Shown here in pieces: positions 56,409 through 64,000 of a DNA stretch of 64,000 bases. The position numbers and the translations under genes were made by a program. Below the pieces are notes generated by a model. It did no database searches. It was not told the DNA's origin and worked only from the letters and a program-made list of their open reading frames with translations. Source of the DNA: Deltaproteobacteria bacterium (lineage in GTDB: Bacteria; Myxococcota_A; Polyangia; Nannocystales; Nannocystaceae); contig JADJEE010000002.1 in the NCBI GenBank assembly GCA_016709225.1, positions 1-64,000 of the forward strand, read 5' to 3'. Within the stretch, counting starts at the first letter, position 1. Each line of letters starts with the position of its first letter.

Positions 56409-57292
56409 CGCGCACGCGGGCCGCGGTGGTGGTGCTCGCGCTGGCCGTGCCCGTGGGTTGCCGCGAGGACGCCCGCATCGCAATGGTCGCCGAGGCCGAC
56501 GACGACGCCTCTGCGCCTGCGGCGCTGGACCCCACCGACGACGCCCTCGCCGCCCGCGGGATGCTCGGCGTGGTGGTGCCGCGGCGCGAGATCCGACTCG
56601 CCACCGACGACATCGCCCGCATCCAGGACGTGCTGGTGGAGGTCGGCGATCGCGTCGAGGCGAACACCCGGGTGGTCGTGCTCGACGACAGCGCCGAGCG
56701 CAGCGAGCTGCGTTCCGCCCAGGCCGGCGTGCGATCGGCCGAGGCGGAGGCGCGACGCCTGGCCCTGCAGGCGCGGCACTCGAGCTCCGAGGCCGCGCGC
56801 GCCAGCAAGCTCGCGGGCATCGTCTCCGACGACGAGCTCAGCCGACTGCGCCACGACGAGGGCAGCGCGGCGCTGGGCAGCAAGCGCGCGGGGGCCGACG
56901 CGGCCGCCCGGCGGGCCGAGGCCGACCTCATTGCCTCGCGCATCGAGAAGTCGGTGCTGCGGGCACCGTTCGCCGGCGTGGTGGTCGAGCGACTCGCCGA
57001 CGCCGGCGCGATCGTGGGCGCCGGCGAACCCATCGTGCACGTCATCTCCGATGAGCTGGTGCTGCGCTTCGCCGCGCCCGCGGCCGCGCTCGAGCGGCTC
57101 GCCGAGGGCGCGGCGATCCACGTCAGCTTCGTCGAGCTGGGCCTCGAGCTCGACACCGTCGTGCAGACGGTGGCACCCGAGATCGACTCGGCCACCCGCA
57201 TCGTGATGATCGAGGCCGCGCTGCCGCTGTCGCCCGAGCAGCGCGCCCGGGTGCGCGCCGGCGCGACCGCCCGCGTGCGCCCCGCGAGCTAG
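56405..57292 (+). CDS. Second membrane fusion protein (lipoprotein, RND/HlyD type)
   Basis: The 295-aa protein starts with GTG overlapping the ABC stop. Its N-terminus (VVVLALAVPVGCREDA) is a lipoprotein signal. The adaptor core is IARIQDVLVEVGDRVEANTR, then a coiled coil (RSAEAEARRLALQARHSSSE), SVLRAPFAGVVVERLADAGA and a barrel domain (VLRFAAPAAALERLAEGAAI). Two adaptors for one ABC protein is unusual; this one may join a different channel or face the outer membrane. Its TAG stop shares the palindrome CTAG with the stop of the convergent downstream gene. Confidence 0.88.
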   Translation: MTRTRAAVVVLALAVPVGCREDARIAMVAEADDDASAPAALDPTDDALAARGMLGVVVPRREIRLATDDIARIQDVLVEVGDRVEANTRVVVLDDSAERSELRSAQAGVRSAEAEARRLALQARHSSSEAARASKLAGIVSDDELSRLRHDEGSAALGSKRAGADAAARRAEADLIASRIEKSVLRAPFAGVVVERLADAGAIVGAGEPIVHVISDELVLRFAAPAAALERLAEGAAIHVSFVELGLELDTVVQTVAPEIDSATRIVMIEAALPLSPEQRARVRAGATARVRPAS

Positions 57293-58809
57293 CCGCTCGC
57301 GGGTGCGGCCGCCAACACCGGCACCGCAGCCCCGGTGATCTGCAGGTCGACGTAGTGCACGTCGCCGGGGATGCCACTGATGAAGATCGCGGTCTCGAAC
57401 GCGCCGTAGTCGGCCCCGAGGCCGAAGTTCGCGTTGGCGGGAGCGTTGGGGATGACGCCGGCGATCTCCTCGACCTCGGTCATCATGCCGTCGTCGTCCA
57501 TGAACACGCGATCGAGCCGGCCATTGGCGCCCTCGGCCCCGCCGCTGTCGACGACGTAGAGATTGCCGCAGACATCCATCGCGATGCCGTCGGAGAAGCC
57601 CGCGAGGTCGGTGACCATCGCGGCCTCGCCGCTGGGGCTGCCGCTGGCGTCGATCGGCAGCCGGAAGAGATTGCTGTCGGTGTAGCTGACGTAGAACAAC
57701 AGCCCCCGCAGGGGATCGAACAGCACGCCGTTGCCCTCGGGCACGTCGGCGACCATCGTCGCGGTGCCGCTGGCGGGATCGAAGCGCGAGACCCGGGCAC
57801 CGAGGAACTCGGTGAACCACACCCGGCCCATGGTGTCGGTGTAGACCCCGTTGGGGAACGAGAGCCCCGGCAGCGGCGTCTCGAGGCTACCGTCGGGGTG
57901 CATGATCTGCAGCGAGTTTCCCTCGCGCTGCATCATCACGAGGTCGCCGTTGGCGAGGTAGCGCATGCCGAGCGTCGACGAGTTGGCGAAGCTCGCGGCG
58001 TCGGTCAGCGGCAACACCGTGAAGCCGGGATCGTCGGGTGTGCCGAGGGTTGCGCCGGTGACGTCGAGCCGCGACAACCCGGTGCCGTCGCGCGCGACGA
58101 AGCCACCGTTGCCGTCGGGTGCGAGGTCTTCGGCGCCGCCCTGGGGCATCGCGCCGACCGGCTGGAAGAACGTGCCCGCGTGGACCAGCTCGTAGGGCCC
58201 GCGGAAGAGGCTGTCGCACTCCGGCGGGTAGTCGATCGGCGGATCGCCGGTGCTCGAGTCCTCGGCGGAGTCGGTGGTCGGGTCCTCGGTGGTGGTGCCG
58301 CTGCCCTCGCCGCCGCTGGTGTCGGCAACGCTGGCGGTGCCGGTGCCACGCAGGTCCTCCAGCAGGCCGTAGAACTTCGAGATGTCGCGATCGAGACAGC
58401 GCACCTGAAACGCCTCGGGCTCGATGCGGCAGTCGCCGAGCGACAGCCACACGCCCTTGCCCTTCTCGAAGTCGATCGCGCGGATGCGACCGACGTTGAG
58501 CTCGTCGAGATCGTCGGGCAGCTCGTGGCGGTAGCTGACCAGCGCATCGAAGCGCAGCCGCGGGTTGGGCGACACGAGATAGGTCGGACCGTCGACCGCC
58601 GGCGGCAGCGTCGACGGGCCGACGCAGAACTTGGTGTCGTCGTCGAGCGCGTCGGGTTGGATTGCGATCGTCAGCACGCTGTCGATCGACTGCAGCACGC
58701 CGCCGCGGGGGCCGATGGTGCTGCACACGGTGTTGGACGACTCGCCGCAGGCGATCGCGGCGGCCGCCAGGAGGAGCACGCAGGCGTGCGGGGCCACGAT
58801 CGAGCGCAT
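57289..58809 (-). CDS. Lipoprotein with SMP-30/NHL-like beta-propeller
   Basis: The 506-aa protein starts MRSIVAPHACVLLLAAAAIAC, a lipoprotein signal. An N-terminal beta domain (VCSTIGPRGGVLQSIDSVLT) resembles a ZU5/DUF-type fold. A Ser/Thr/Asp linker then leads to a beta-propeller with the SMP-30/NHL-like repeats GLSFPNGVYTDTMGRVWFTE, GNGVLFDPLRGLLFYVS and GFSDGIAMDVCGNLYVVDSG. SMP-30-type proteins can be lactonases, but catalytic metal ligands cannot be asserted here. Probably a surface or periplasmic binding protein. Confidence 0.82.
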   Translation of the reverse strand: MRSIVAPHACVLLLAAAAIACGESSNTVCSTIGPRGGVLQSIDSVLTIAIQPDALDDDTKFCVGPSTLPPAVDGPTYLVSPNPRLRFDALVSYRHELPDDLDELNVGRIRAIDFEKGKGVWLSLGDCRIEPEAFQVRCLDRDISKFYGLLEDLRGTGTASVADTSGGEGSGTTTEDPTTDSAEDSSTGDPPIDYPPECDSLFRGPYELVHAGTFFQPVGAMPQGGAEDLAPDGNGGFVARDGTGLSRLDVTGATLGTPDDPGFTVLPLTDAASFANSSTLGMRYLANGDLVMMQREGNSLQIMHPDGSLETPLPGLSFPNGVYTDTMGRVWFTEFLGARVSRFDPASGTATMVADVPEGNGVLFDPLRGLLFYVSYTDSNLFRLPIDASGSPSGEAAMVTDLAGFSDGIAMDVCGNLYVVDSGGAEGANGRLDRVFMDDDGMMTEVEEIAGVIPNAPANANFGLGADYGAFETAIFISGIPGDVHYVDLQITGAAVPVLAAAPASG

Positions 58810-59041
58810 CGACGCCGCTGAAGGTAGCACGGGCGCCCTCGCCTTGACCGGCGGCGACGCCCGTGGGGTAGACTTCGGCGGCCGTTGCGGTCGAACCGCG
58901 CGACACCCTGCACGCCACGCCGCGACACACCGCGCGGCCGGGTGCCCGACCGTGCGAGACCCGCCCGCGGCACGACGCGCAGGGCGGGCAGCCCTTCGGC
59001 GCGCGTTGCCTCCAGCGCCTCACCCCCAAGGAACACCGACG
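58810..59041. other. Divergent intergenic region
   Basis: About 230 bp between the propeller lipoprotein (leftward) and the dehydrogenase operon (rightward). No gene or clear operator seen. Confidence 0.45.
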
Positions 59042-60172
59042 ATGCCTACCCACGCCTCCGATCTGCTCGCCGAAATCGATCGTGTCGCCAACGACGTGAT
59101 CGCGCCCGCCGCCGCCCGCGTCGACGCCGAGGGCGAGTTCCCCCGCGCGTCGATCGACGCACTCGCAAAGCTCGGCGCGCTCGGCATCCTGAGCGACGCA
59201 TCGGTCGGCGGACTCGCGCTCGGCCTCGGCGTGGCCTCGCGCGCGGTCGAGCGCGTCGCGCGGGCCTGCGGCTCGACCGCGATGATCTATGCGATGCACC
59301 TGTGCGGCACCGCGGTGATCGAGGCCCACGGCAGTGTCGAGCGCCGCCGCGCGGTCGCCAGCGGCGCGGAGCTCACCACGCTCGCGTTCTCCGAGGTCGG
59401 CTCGCGCAGCATGTTCTGGGCCCCGACCAGCACCGCAACCGCGGCCGACGGTGGCGTGCGCCTCGACGCCAAGAAGAGCTGGGTGACCTCGGCCCACCAC
59501 GCCGACACCTACGTCTGGTCCTCGAGGCCAGTCGCCGCCGACGGTCCCAGCACGATCTGGCTGGTGCCGCGCACGACCCCGGGCGTGGTGGTGTCGGGCG
59601 GCTTCGATGGCCTGGGCCTGCGCGGCAACGACTCGTGTCCGGTCACCGCCACCGGCGCGTCGCTGCCGGCGTCGGCGCGACTGGGCGCCGACGGGGCCGG
59701 CTTCGACGTGATGATGGGCGTGGTGCTACCGACCTTCCAGGTCCTGAACGCGTCGTGCTCGCTGGGCCTGATGAACGCGGCGATCGGACGATCGATCGCC
59801 CACTGCACGGCGACCAAGTTCGAGCACACCGGCGCGAGCCTGGCCGACAACCCGGTCACCCGGGCCTACCTCGCGCGCATGAAGCTCGCCGCCGACGGTG
59901 TCGCGACGCTGCTGGCCGACACCGCAGCGGCGCTCGCCGAGGGCCGCGCCGATGCGAGCCTGCGCGTGCTGCAGTCGAAGGCCGCCGCCGGCGAGACCGC
60001 GACCTCCGTGCTCGACCTCGCGATGCGAGTCTGCGGCGGCGCGGCGTTCCGCAAGGAGATCGGCGTCGACCGCTACTTCCGCGACGCACGGGCCGCCAGC
60101 GTGATGGCGCCCACCACCGACACCCTCTACGAGTTCATGGGCCGCGCCCTGTGCGGGATGCCGCTGGCCTGA
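59042..60172 (+). CDS. Acyl-CoA-dehydrogenase-like flavoprotein
   Basis: The 376-aa protein has an ACAD fold: N-terminal helical domain (LGALGILSDASVGGLALGLG), FSEVGSRSMFWAPTS, a beta domain, and a C-terminal helical bundle ending DARAASVMAPTTDTLYEFMG. The usual YEGTSE motif is replaced by MAPTTDTLYE. ACAD-fold proteins include flavin monooxygenases such as DszC, so desulfonation or N-oxidation is possible. AAGGAA lies upstream of ATG 59042. Followed by a PhnD-like protein and a diiron protein, it seems part of one pathway. Confidence 0.88.
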   Translation: MPTHASDLLAEIDRVANDVIAPAAARVDAEGEFPRASIDALAKLGALGILSDASVGGLALGLGVASRAVERVARACGSTAMIYAMHLCGTAVIEAHGSVERRRAVASGAELTTLAFSEVGSRSMFWAPTSTATAADGGVRLDAKKSWVTSAHHADTYVWSSRPVAADGPSTIWLVPRTTPGVVVSGGFDGLGLRGNDSCPVTATGASLPASARLGADGAGFDVMMGVVLPTFQVLNASCSLGLMNAAIGRSIAHCTATKFEHTGASLADNPVTRAYLARMKLAADGVATLLADTAAALAEGRADASLRVLQSKAAAGETATSVLDLAMRVCGGAAFRKEIGVDRYFRDARAASVMAPTTDTLYEFMGRALCGMPLA

Positions 60173-60207
60173 CCCCGCGCGACCCAAGGATCGGAGCCAC
60201 GTTCGTC

Positions 60208-61065
60208 ATGACACGCAAGACACTGTTGCTCGGCGCCGTCGCCTACGACCCCAAGGTGGTCACCATCTGGGAGGGCTTCCGCGAGTTCTTCCGCGCCCAC
60301 GACTTCGAGTTCGACGTCGTGATGTTCACCAACTACGAGCGCCAGGTCGCCGCGCACCTCGAGGGTGCAATCGACGTGGCGTGGAACAGCCCGCTGGCGT
60401 GGCTGCAGTTCGAGGCCGCGGCCAAGCAGCGCGGTCGCGAGGTGCGGGCGGTGTGCATGCGCGACAGCGATCGCGATCTCACCTCGTTCGTGGTCGTGCG
60501 CGAGGGTGGTGGCGTCGACACCGTCGAGCAGCTGCGCGGCAAGACCGTCGCGGTCGGGGCCGCGGACTCGCCGCAGGCCACGCTCATCCCGCTGGCGCTG
60601 CTGCGCGAGCACGGGCTCGAGCCCGGGCGCGACCTCGAGGTGCGCCGCTTCGACGAGCTGGTCGGCAAGCACGGCGATCACATCGGCGGCGAGCGGGATG
60701 CCGCGCGCGCGCTGATGGCCGGCGAGGTCGCGGCCGCGTGCATGATCGACGGCAACCACCTGCTGTTCGCCCGTGAGGGCGTGCTGCCGACCGGCGGCAC
60801 CAAGGTGCTCGCGACGACGGCGCCCTACGACCACTGTAACTTCAGCGTGTTCGCCGATGTCGCCGACGCGCCGCAGCAGCGCCGCTTCGTCGAGCTGCTG
60901 CTGGCGATGGACTACGGCGACGCAGCGGTGCGCACGCTGATGGACCTCGAGGGCCTGAAGGCGTGGCTGCCCGGTCGCACCAGCGGCTACGCCCAGCTCG
61001 AGCGCGCGTGCGCGGCGTTCGGCGTGCTGCAGCCGTTCCTCGACGAGGTCGCCGGCGGCCGATGA
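60208..61065 (+). CDS. PhnD-like substrate-binding protein without signal peptide
   Basis: The 285-aa protein has the fold of phosphate/phosphonate-type periplasmic binding proteins: LLLGAVAYDPKVVTIWEGFR, VDVAWNSPLAWLQFE-like start, DLTSFVVVREGGGVDTVEQL, GKTVAVGAADSPQATLIPL and AACMIDGNHLL. No signal peptide or lipobox is visible and no permease or ATPase genes are near, so it is probably cytoplasmic. Its stop overlaps the diiron protein start (ATGA at 61062-61065). Related proteins are used as enzymes or substrate delivery factors in some pathways. Confidence 0.82.
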   Translation: MTRKTLLLGAVAYDPKVVTIWEGFREFFRAHDFEFDVVMFTNYERQVAAHLEGAIDVAWNSPLAWLQFEAAAKQRGREVRAVCMRDSDRDLTSFVVVREGGGVDTVEQLRGKTVAVGAADSPQATLIPLALLREHGLEPGRDLEVRRFDELVGKHGDHIGGERDAARALMAGEVAAACMIDGNHLLFAREGVLPTGGTKVLATTAPYDHCNFSVFADVADAPQQRRFVELLLAMDYGDAAVRTLMDLEGLKAWLPGRTSGYAQLERACAAFGVLQPFLDEVAGGR

Positions 61066-62282
61066 GCGAGCGCGACGCCGGCCGCAGCGAAGCCACACTC
61101 GTCGAGCTCGGCCCACTCGGGCTCGACGACGGCGGCGAGGTGCTGCTGGCGTGGCGACTGCGAGCGCTGCCGGTCGACGCCCACGTGCGGGTGGTCGGCA
61201 CGCGGGCCGACCTCGGGCTGCAGGCGCGTCCGTGGTGCCGCGCGCTCGGCCACACGTTGCTGGGCAGCGACGCGGCCGGCTTCGAGCTGCGCAAGGGCAG
61301 CGTGTTCGCGGCGCGGTGGCGCGACGCGCTGGACACCGGCGGCGTCGATCCGCGTCGCGACGGTGCGATCGCCGAGCAGGCCTCGCCGTCGTGGGGCCTG
61401 GCGGCCCGCGGCGCGCGCGTCGAGGCCGGCTGCGCACCGCTGCACTTCCCGTGGGCGCGGCGCGAGGAGGTGTGGGCCGACGAGGCGCCGGGCCTGTACG
61501 CCCAGGCCGCCGCCGCGCAGTGGGACCCCGCGCGCGCGATCCCGTGGGACACAGCGCTGGTGCACGACGACGCGATCGAGGACGCGGTCGTGCAGGTCAT
61601 GACGTACCTCATCGAGAACGAGACCGCGGCGCTGTTGGTGCCGGCGCGGTTCCTCGCGCAGATCCACCCCCACTTCCGCGAGGTGTTGCAGGTGCTCGCG
61701 GTGCAGTGCGCCGACGAGGCCCGTCACATCGAGGTCTTCACGCGGCGCGCGGCGCTGCGCCACGGCGCGCTCGGCAGCTCCAGCGCCGGTGGGCAGGCCT
61801 CGCTGCGCACGTTGGTGGAGGAGCCCGACTTCGCGATCGCCTCGTTCCTGCTGGCGGTGCTGGGTGAGGGCTCGTTCCTCTCGCTGCTGTGGTTCCTCGA
61901 GGCCCACGGCCCCGACCCGATCACACGCACGATCGCCAAGCTGGCGGCGCAGGACGAGGCCCGCCACGTCGCGTTCGGGCTCGCGCATCTGCAGCGCCAC
62001 CTCGCCGCCGATCCCACCCTGGCCGATCGCCTCGCCGCCGCGGTGCACCGCCGCCACGACGCACTCGCCCACACCGCGGGCCTGAACGCCGACGTGTTCG
62101 AGGCGCTGGTGGTGCTCGCCGCCGGCTCGCTCACCCCCCAGGCGATCGCGCGCGGACACGCCGAGGTGCAGGCGCTCGTGCACGACATGGACCGTGGCCG
62201 ACAGCGTCGGCTCACCCGGCTGGGCTTCGCGCCCGCGGCCGCCGCAGCGCTCAGCGAGCTGCACACCCGCAACTTCATGTGA
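61062..62282 (+). CDS. TusA-like plus ferritin-like diiron protein
   Basis: The 406-aa protein begins with a TusA/SirA-like fold (~15-75; ARPWCRALGHTLLG), without the N-terminal CPxP sulfur-relay Cys of true TusA. A ferritin-like helical bundle follows, with a full set of diiron ligands: Glu in LIENETAALL (~184-186), DEARH (217-221), Glu in LGEGSF (~269) and a second DEARH (297-301). This suggests an oxygen-activating diiron oxidase or oxygenase. Coupling with a PhnD-like protein and an ACAD-fold flavoprotein points to a small oxidative pathway, maybe of an organosulfur or organophosphorus compound; that is inference. Confidence 0.82.
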   Translation: MSERDAGRSEATLVELGPLGLDDGGEVLLAWRLRALPVDAHVRVVGTRADLGLQARPWCRALGHTLLGSDAAGFELRKGSVFAARWRDALDTGGVDPRRDGAIAEQASPSWGLAARGARVEAGCAPLHFPWARREEVWADEAPGLYAQAAAAQWDPARAIPWDTALVHDDAIEDAVVQVMTYLIENETAALLVPARFLAQIHPHFREVLQVLAVQCADEARHIEVFTRRAALRHGALGSSSAGGQASLRTLVEEPDFAIASFLLAVLGEGSFLSLLWFLEAHGPDPITRTIAKLAAQDEARHVAFGLAHLQRHLAADPTLADRLAAAVHRRHDALAHTAGLNADVFEALVVLAAGSLTPQAIARGHAEVQALVHDMDRGRQRRLTRLGFAPAAAAALSELHTRNFM

Positions 62283-62383
62283 CGCGTCACCCCTGGTCGA
62301 CGCCCAACGCGAGGGCGTACCCTATCGCCGTCGACGATGCGCACCAACGTCCACTTGCCGGTGCCGCGCGACGAAGGCGCCCC

Positions 62384-62929
62384 TTGAACCCGACCGACTC
62401 CCGACTCTGGACGCCGCTACGCCTCACCCTCGCCTTCGTGCTCGGTGGCATCGGCGGCGCCGCGCTCGATCAGATCCACGTGCGCATGGGCGTGCTCTAC
62501 TACCCGACGCCGCTGTGGTTCGATCAGGCGTGGTGGGTGGTGCCGCTGTTCGGCGCCGCGACGGTCGCGACCATCACCGGCGCGCGCATGTGGGTCGACG
62601 CCTCGCCGACCATGCGCGAGCACGAGCTGCTCGACGCCGGCAGCTGGTTCGTGGCCGCGTACTGGGCCAGCGGCCAGTGGCAGGCCCACCCCATCGGGCT
62701 GCTGGTCGCGTACGTGATCGCGTTCCTGGTTCGCACGCAACATCGCCCGACCTGGTGGTTCGCGCTCGCGCTGGCGGCGTGCGGGCTCGTGGTCGAGGCG
62801 ACGATCTCCGCGACCGGCGCCTTCTCGTACATCCACCCGGACGTCTTCGGCCTGCCGTTGTGGCTGCCCGGGCTCTATCTGCACGCGGCGCCGTTCGGGC
62901 TGGCGGTCACCACCAAGCTGCGCCGCTGA
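62384..62929 (+). CDS. Small polytopic membrane protein, possibly INSIG-like
   Basis: The 181-aa protein has about five hydrophobic segments. The start is taken as TTG (62384) with GAAGG about 7 nt upstream; no ATG or GTG lies in frame nearby. Sequence highlights are FVLGGIGGAALDQIHVRMGV, LYYPTPLWFDQAWWVVPLFG and FGLPLWLPGLYLHAAPFGLA. The pattern of conserved His/Trp in the first two helices reminds me of INSIG-domain membrane proteins, but this is only a resemblance. Function unknown. Confidence 0.72.
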   Translation: MNPTDSRLWTPLRLTLAFVLGGIGGAALDQIHVRMGVLYYPTPLWFDQAWWVVPLFGAATVATITGARMWVDASPTMREHELLDAGSWFVAAYWASGQWQAHPIGLLVAYVIAFLVRTQHRPTWWFALALAACGLVVEATISATGAFSYIHPDVFGLPLWLPGLYLHAAPFGLAVTTKLRR

Positions 62930-63075
62930 CGGCGAGCCAGCGGCCGATCGGACCCACGGCCGCGCGATCGAATTGCGTACGAACGTGGGCGATTCGCCCA
63001 ATCCGCACCGCGTGTGCAGAAGTTGGTGAACCACGGCCCGACTCGCCTCACCATGCACGGGGAGCGACCAAGACG

Positions 63076-63531
63076 ATGCAGCAGCCCAACCTGGTCACCA
63101 AACTGCGCGGCTTCGCCCTGGCCCTGGGCATGTTCGGTCTGCTCGCGGGCGCCAGCGGCGACCTCGAGGCCTCCGACACGCCCGTGGGCGTGTGGAAGAC
63201 CATCGACGACGACACCGGCGAGGCCAAGTCGTTGGTCAAGATCTACGAGCGCGACGGCAAGCTCTACGGCCGCGTGACCAAGCTGTTCCAGAACCCCGAT
63301 GCGGTCTGCACCGCGTGCGAGGGCGAGGACAAGGACGCACCGATCGTCGGCATGGTGATCATGTGGGGCCTCGAGCAGGACGACGACGAGTGGTCCGGCG
63401 GCAAGATCTTCGACCCCAAGAAGGGCAAGACCTACAACTGCAAGCTGTGGATCGAGGACGACGGCGACCTCAAGGTTCGCGGCTCCGTGGGTCCGTTCTA
63501 CCGCACCCAGACGTGGCACCGGGTCAGCTGA
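63076..63531 (+). CDS. DUF2147 exported protein
   Basis: The 151-aa protein has a signal peptide (LRGFALALGMFGLLAGASG) and a single DUF2147 domain: VGVWKTIDDDTGEAKSLVKI, YERDGKLYGRVTKLFQ, MWGLEQDDDEWSGGKIFDPK, KGKTYNCKLWIEDDGDLKVR and FYRTQTWHRV at the end. The fold is a lipocalin-like barrel found in the periplasm of many Gram-negative bacteria; the ligand is unknown. The Cys pair CTACEG in the middle is extra compared with what I recall of the family. Confidence 0.9.
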   Translation: MQQPNLVTKLRGFALALGMFGLLAGASGDLEASDTPVGVWKTIDDDTGEAKSLVKIYERDGKLYGRVTKLFQNPDAVCTACEGEDKDAPIVGMVIMWGLEQDDDEWSGGKIFDPKKGKTYNCKLWIEDDGDLKVRGSVGPFYRTQTWHRVS

Positions 63532-63538
63532 TCCAGAG

Positions 63539-64000
63539 CTAGCCGCCGCACGCCTGTTCGCACTCGGCCTCGCCGCAGCCGCCGAGATCGCAGCCCGAGC
63601 CCGGGTCGCCGCAGGTGTCGGCACAGGTCGCGGGCCCCAGGCCCCCGGCGGCGCAGGCCAGCAGGCACACGCAGGTCGCGAACGAGTCGCAGGCCGTCAG
63701 CGCGGCACAGCAACTGAGCTTCACGCAGCCGACACACACGGTGTCGTCGGCCGCGGGCACGCACGCATCGACCGGCCCGCCCATGCCGATCGACATGCAC
63801 GCCTGCAGCAGATCGGTGCCGCCGCCATCGCTGCTCGAGCCGCCGTCGCTGCCGGGCGTACCGCTCGAACCGCTGCCCTCGTCGCCGGTGACCGCCGCCG
63901 TCCCGCTGCCGCCGTCGCTGCCCGCGACGGTGCCACCGGCATCACCGCTGCCGTCGCCACGCGTGCCGCCGTCGCTGCCGACCGATGCCGTGACGACACA
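63539..64000 (-). CDS. Cys-rich lipoprotein, 5' end beyond the window
   Basis: This minus-strand frame is open from the stop at 63539-63541 to the right edge. It reads, from the edge, CVVTASVGSDGGTRGDGS and a long Gly/Ser/Asp/Thr linker, then DLLQACMSIGMGGPVDACVP and a C-terminal domain with about 17 Cys (CVGCVKLSCCAALTACDS, CLLACAAGGLGPATCADTCG). The first Cys may be the lipid-modified residue. The layout equals the other linker-type lipoproteins of this window. Partial: the signal peptide is outside. Confidence 0.72.
   Translation of the reverse strand, partial: CVVTASVGSDGGTRGDGSGDAGGTVAGSDGGSGTAAVTGDEGSGSSGTPGSDGGSSSDGGGTDLLQACMSIGMGGPVDACVPAADDTVCVGCVKLSCCAALTACDSFATCVCLLACAAGGLGPATCADTCGDPGSGCDLGGCGEAECEQACGG

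Overview
The DNA is strongly GC-rich and looks like a chromosome segment of a myxobacterium, most plausibly the Nannocystis/Plesiocystis/Enhygromyxa side of Myxococcota. The reasons are four membrane-anchored Ser/Thr kinases with TPR or PEGA-like tails, many lipoproteins with Ser/Thr/Gly/Asp-rich linkers followed by Cys-rich or beta-helix modules, and a graspetide precursor whose TTLALGEE core repeats resemble plesiocin from Plesiocystis. This assignment is inference from content; there is no rRNA or other marker gene in the window.

Layout. 1-3919: a type I CRISPR array (55 repeats visible) that enters from the left edge and ends in a degenerate repeat. 3920-8604: a decayed lipoprotein gene fragment and three tandem paralogous Cys-rich/beta-helix lipoproteins. 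8653-13447: a two-TM exported protein and two translationally coupled Ser/Thr kinases. 13448-17112: an OmpA-like lipoprotein and a two-gene unit made of a Rad50-like zinc-hook ATPase and a small helical protein; an identical 18-bp palindrome lies on each side of this segment. 17987-24983: a 38-bp perfect palindrome, then a compact type I-G (formerly I-U) interference operon cas3-csx17-csb1-csb2 with no cas1, cas2 or cas4. 25-36 kb: secreted or lipoprotein genes, an XRE regulator, an ECF sigma factor with a membrane-spanning tail, a kinase-lipoprotein-AsmA-like operon and a PEGA protein. 35971-43431: a minus-strand catabolic operon (SDR, biotin-dependent carboxylase beta, acyl-CoA dehydrogenase, enoyl-CoA hydratase, carboxylase alpha, beta-keto-acid cleavage enzyme) whose gene order matches the citronellol/geraniol atu cluster better than the leucine liu cluster. 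43.8-49.2 kb: SCP2 protein, lipoprotein, exonuclease III, a TPR kinase. 49255-57292: a peptide natural-product (RiPP) locus. 57.3-64 kb: lipoproteins, an acyl-CoA dehydrogenase / PhnD-like / TusA-diiron operon, a small membrane protein, a DUF2147 protein and a Cys-rich lipoprotein cut by the right edge.

The most interesting region is 49.2-57.3 kb. A plus-strand cassette encodes a graspetide precursor with four Thr/Glu ring motifs, an ATP-grasp ligase, a membrane fusion protein split into two coupled reading frames, a C39-peptidase ABC exporter and a second membrane fusion lipoprotein, mostly joined by 4-nt start/stop overlaps. An 11-bp stem-loop sits between precursor and ligase. On the opposite strand, next to an AraC-type regulator, lies a second, unrelated 62-aa double-glycine peptide with a duplicated IGFPP motif, followed by a JmjC-type Fe(II)/2-oxoglutarate hydroxylase. 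I infer one locus that makes two differently modified peptides and exports both through one C39 transporter. The second candidate for a new system is the Rad50-like ATPase plus small-protein pair beside the CRISPR-Cas genes.
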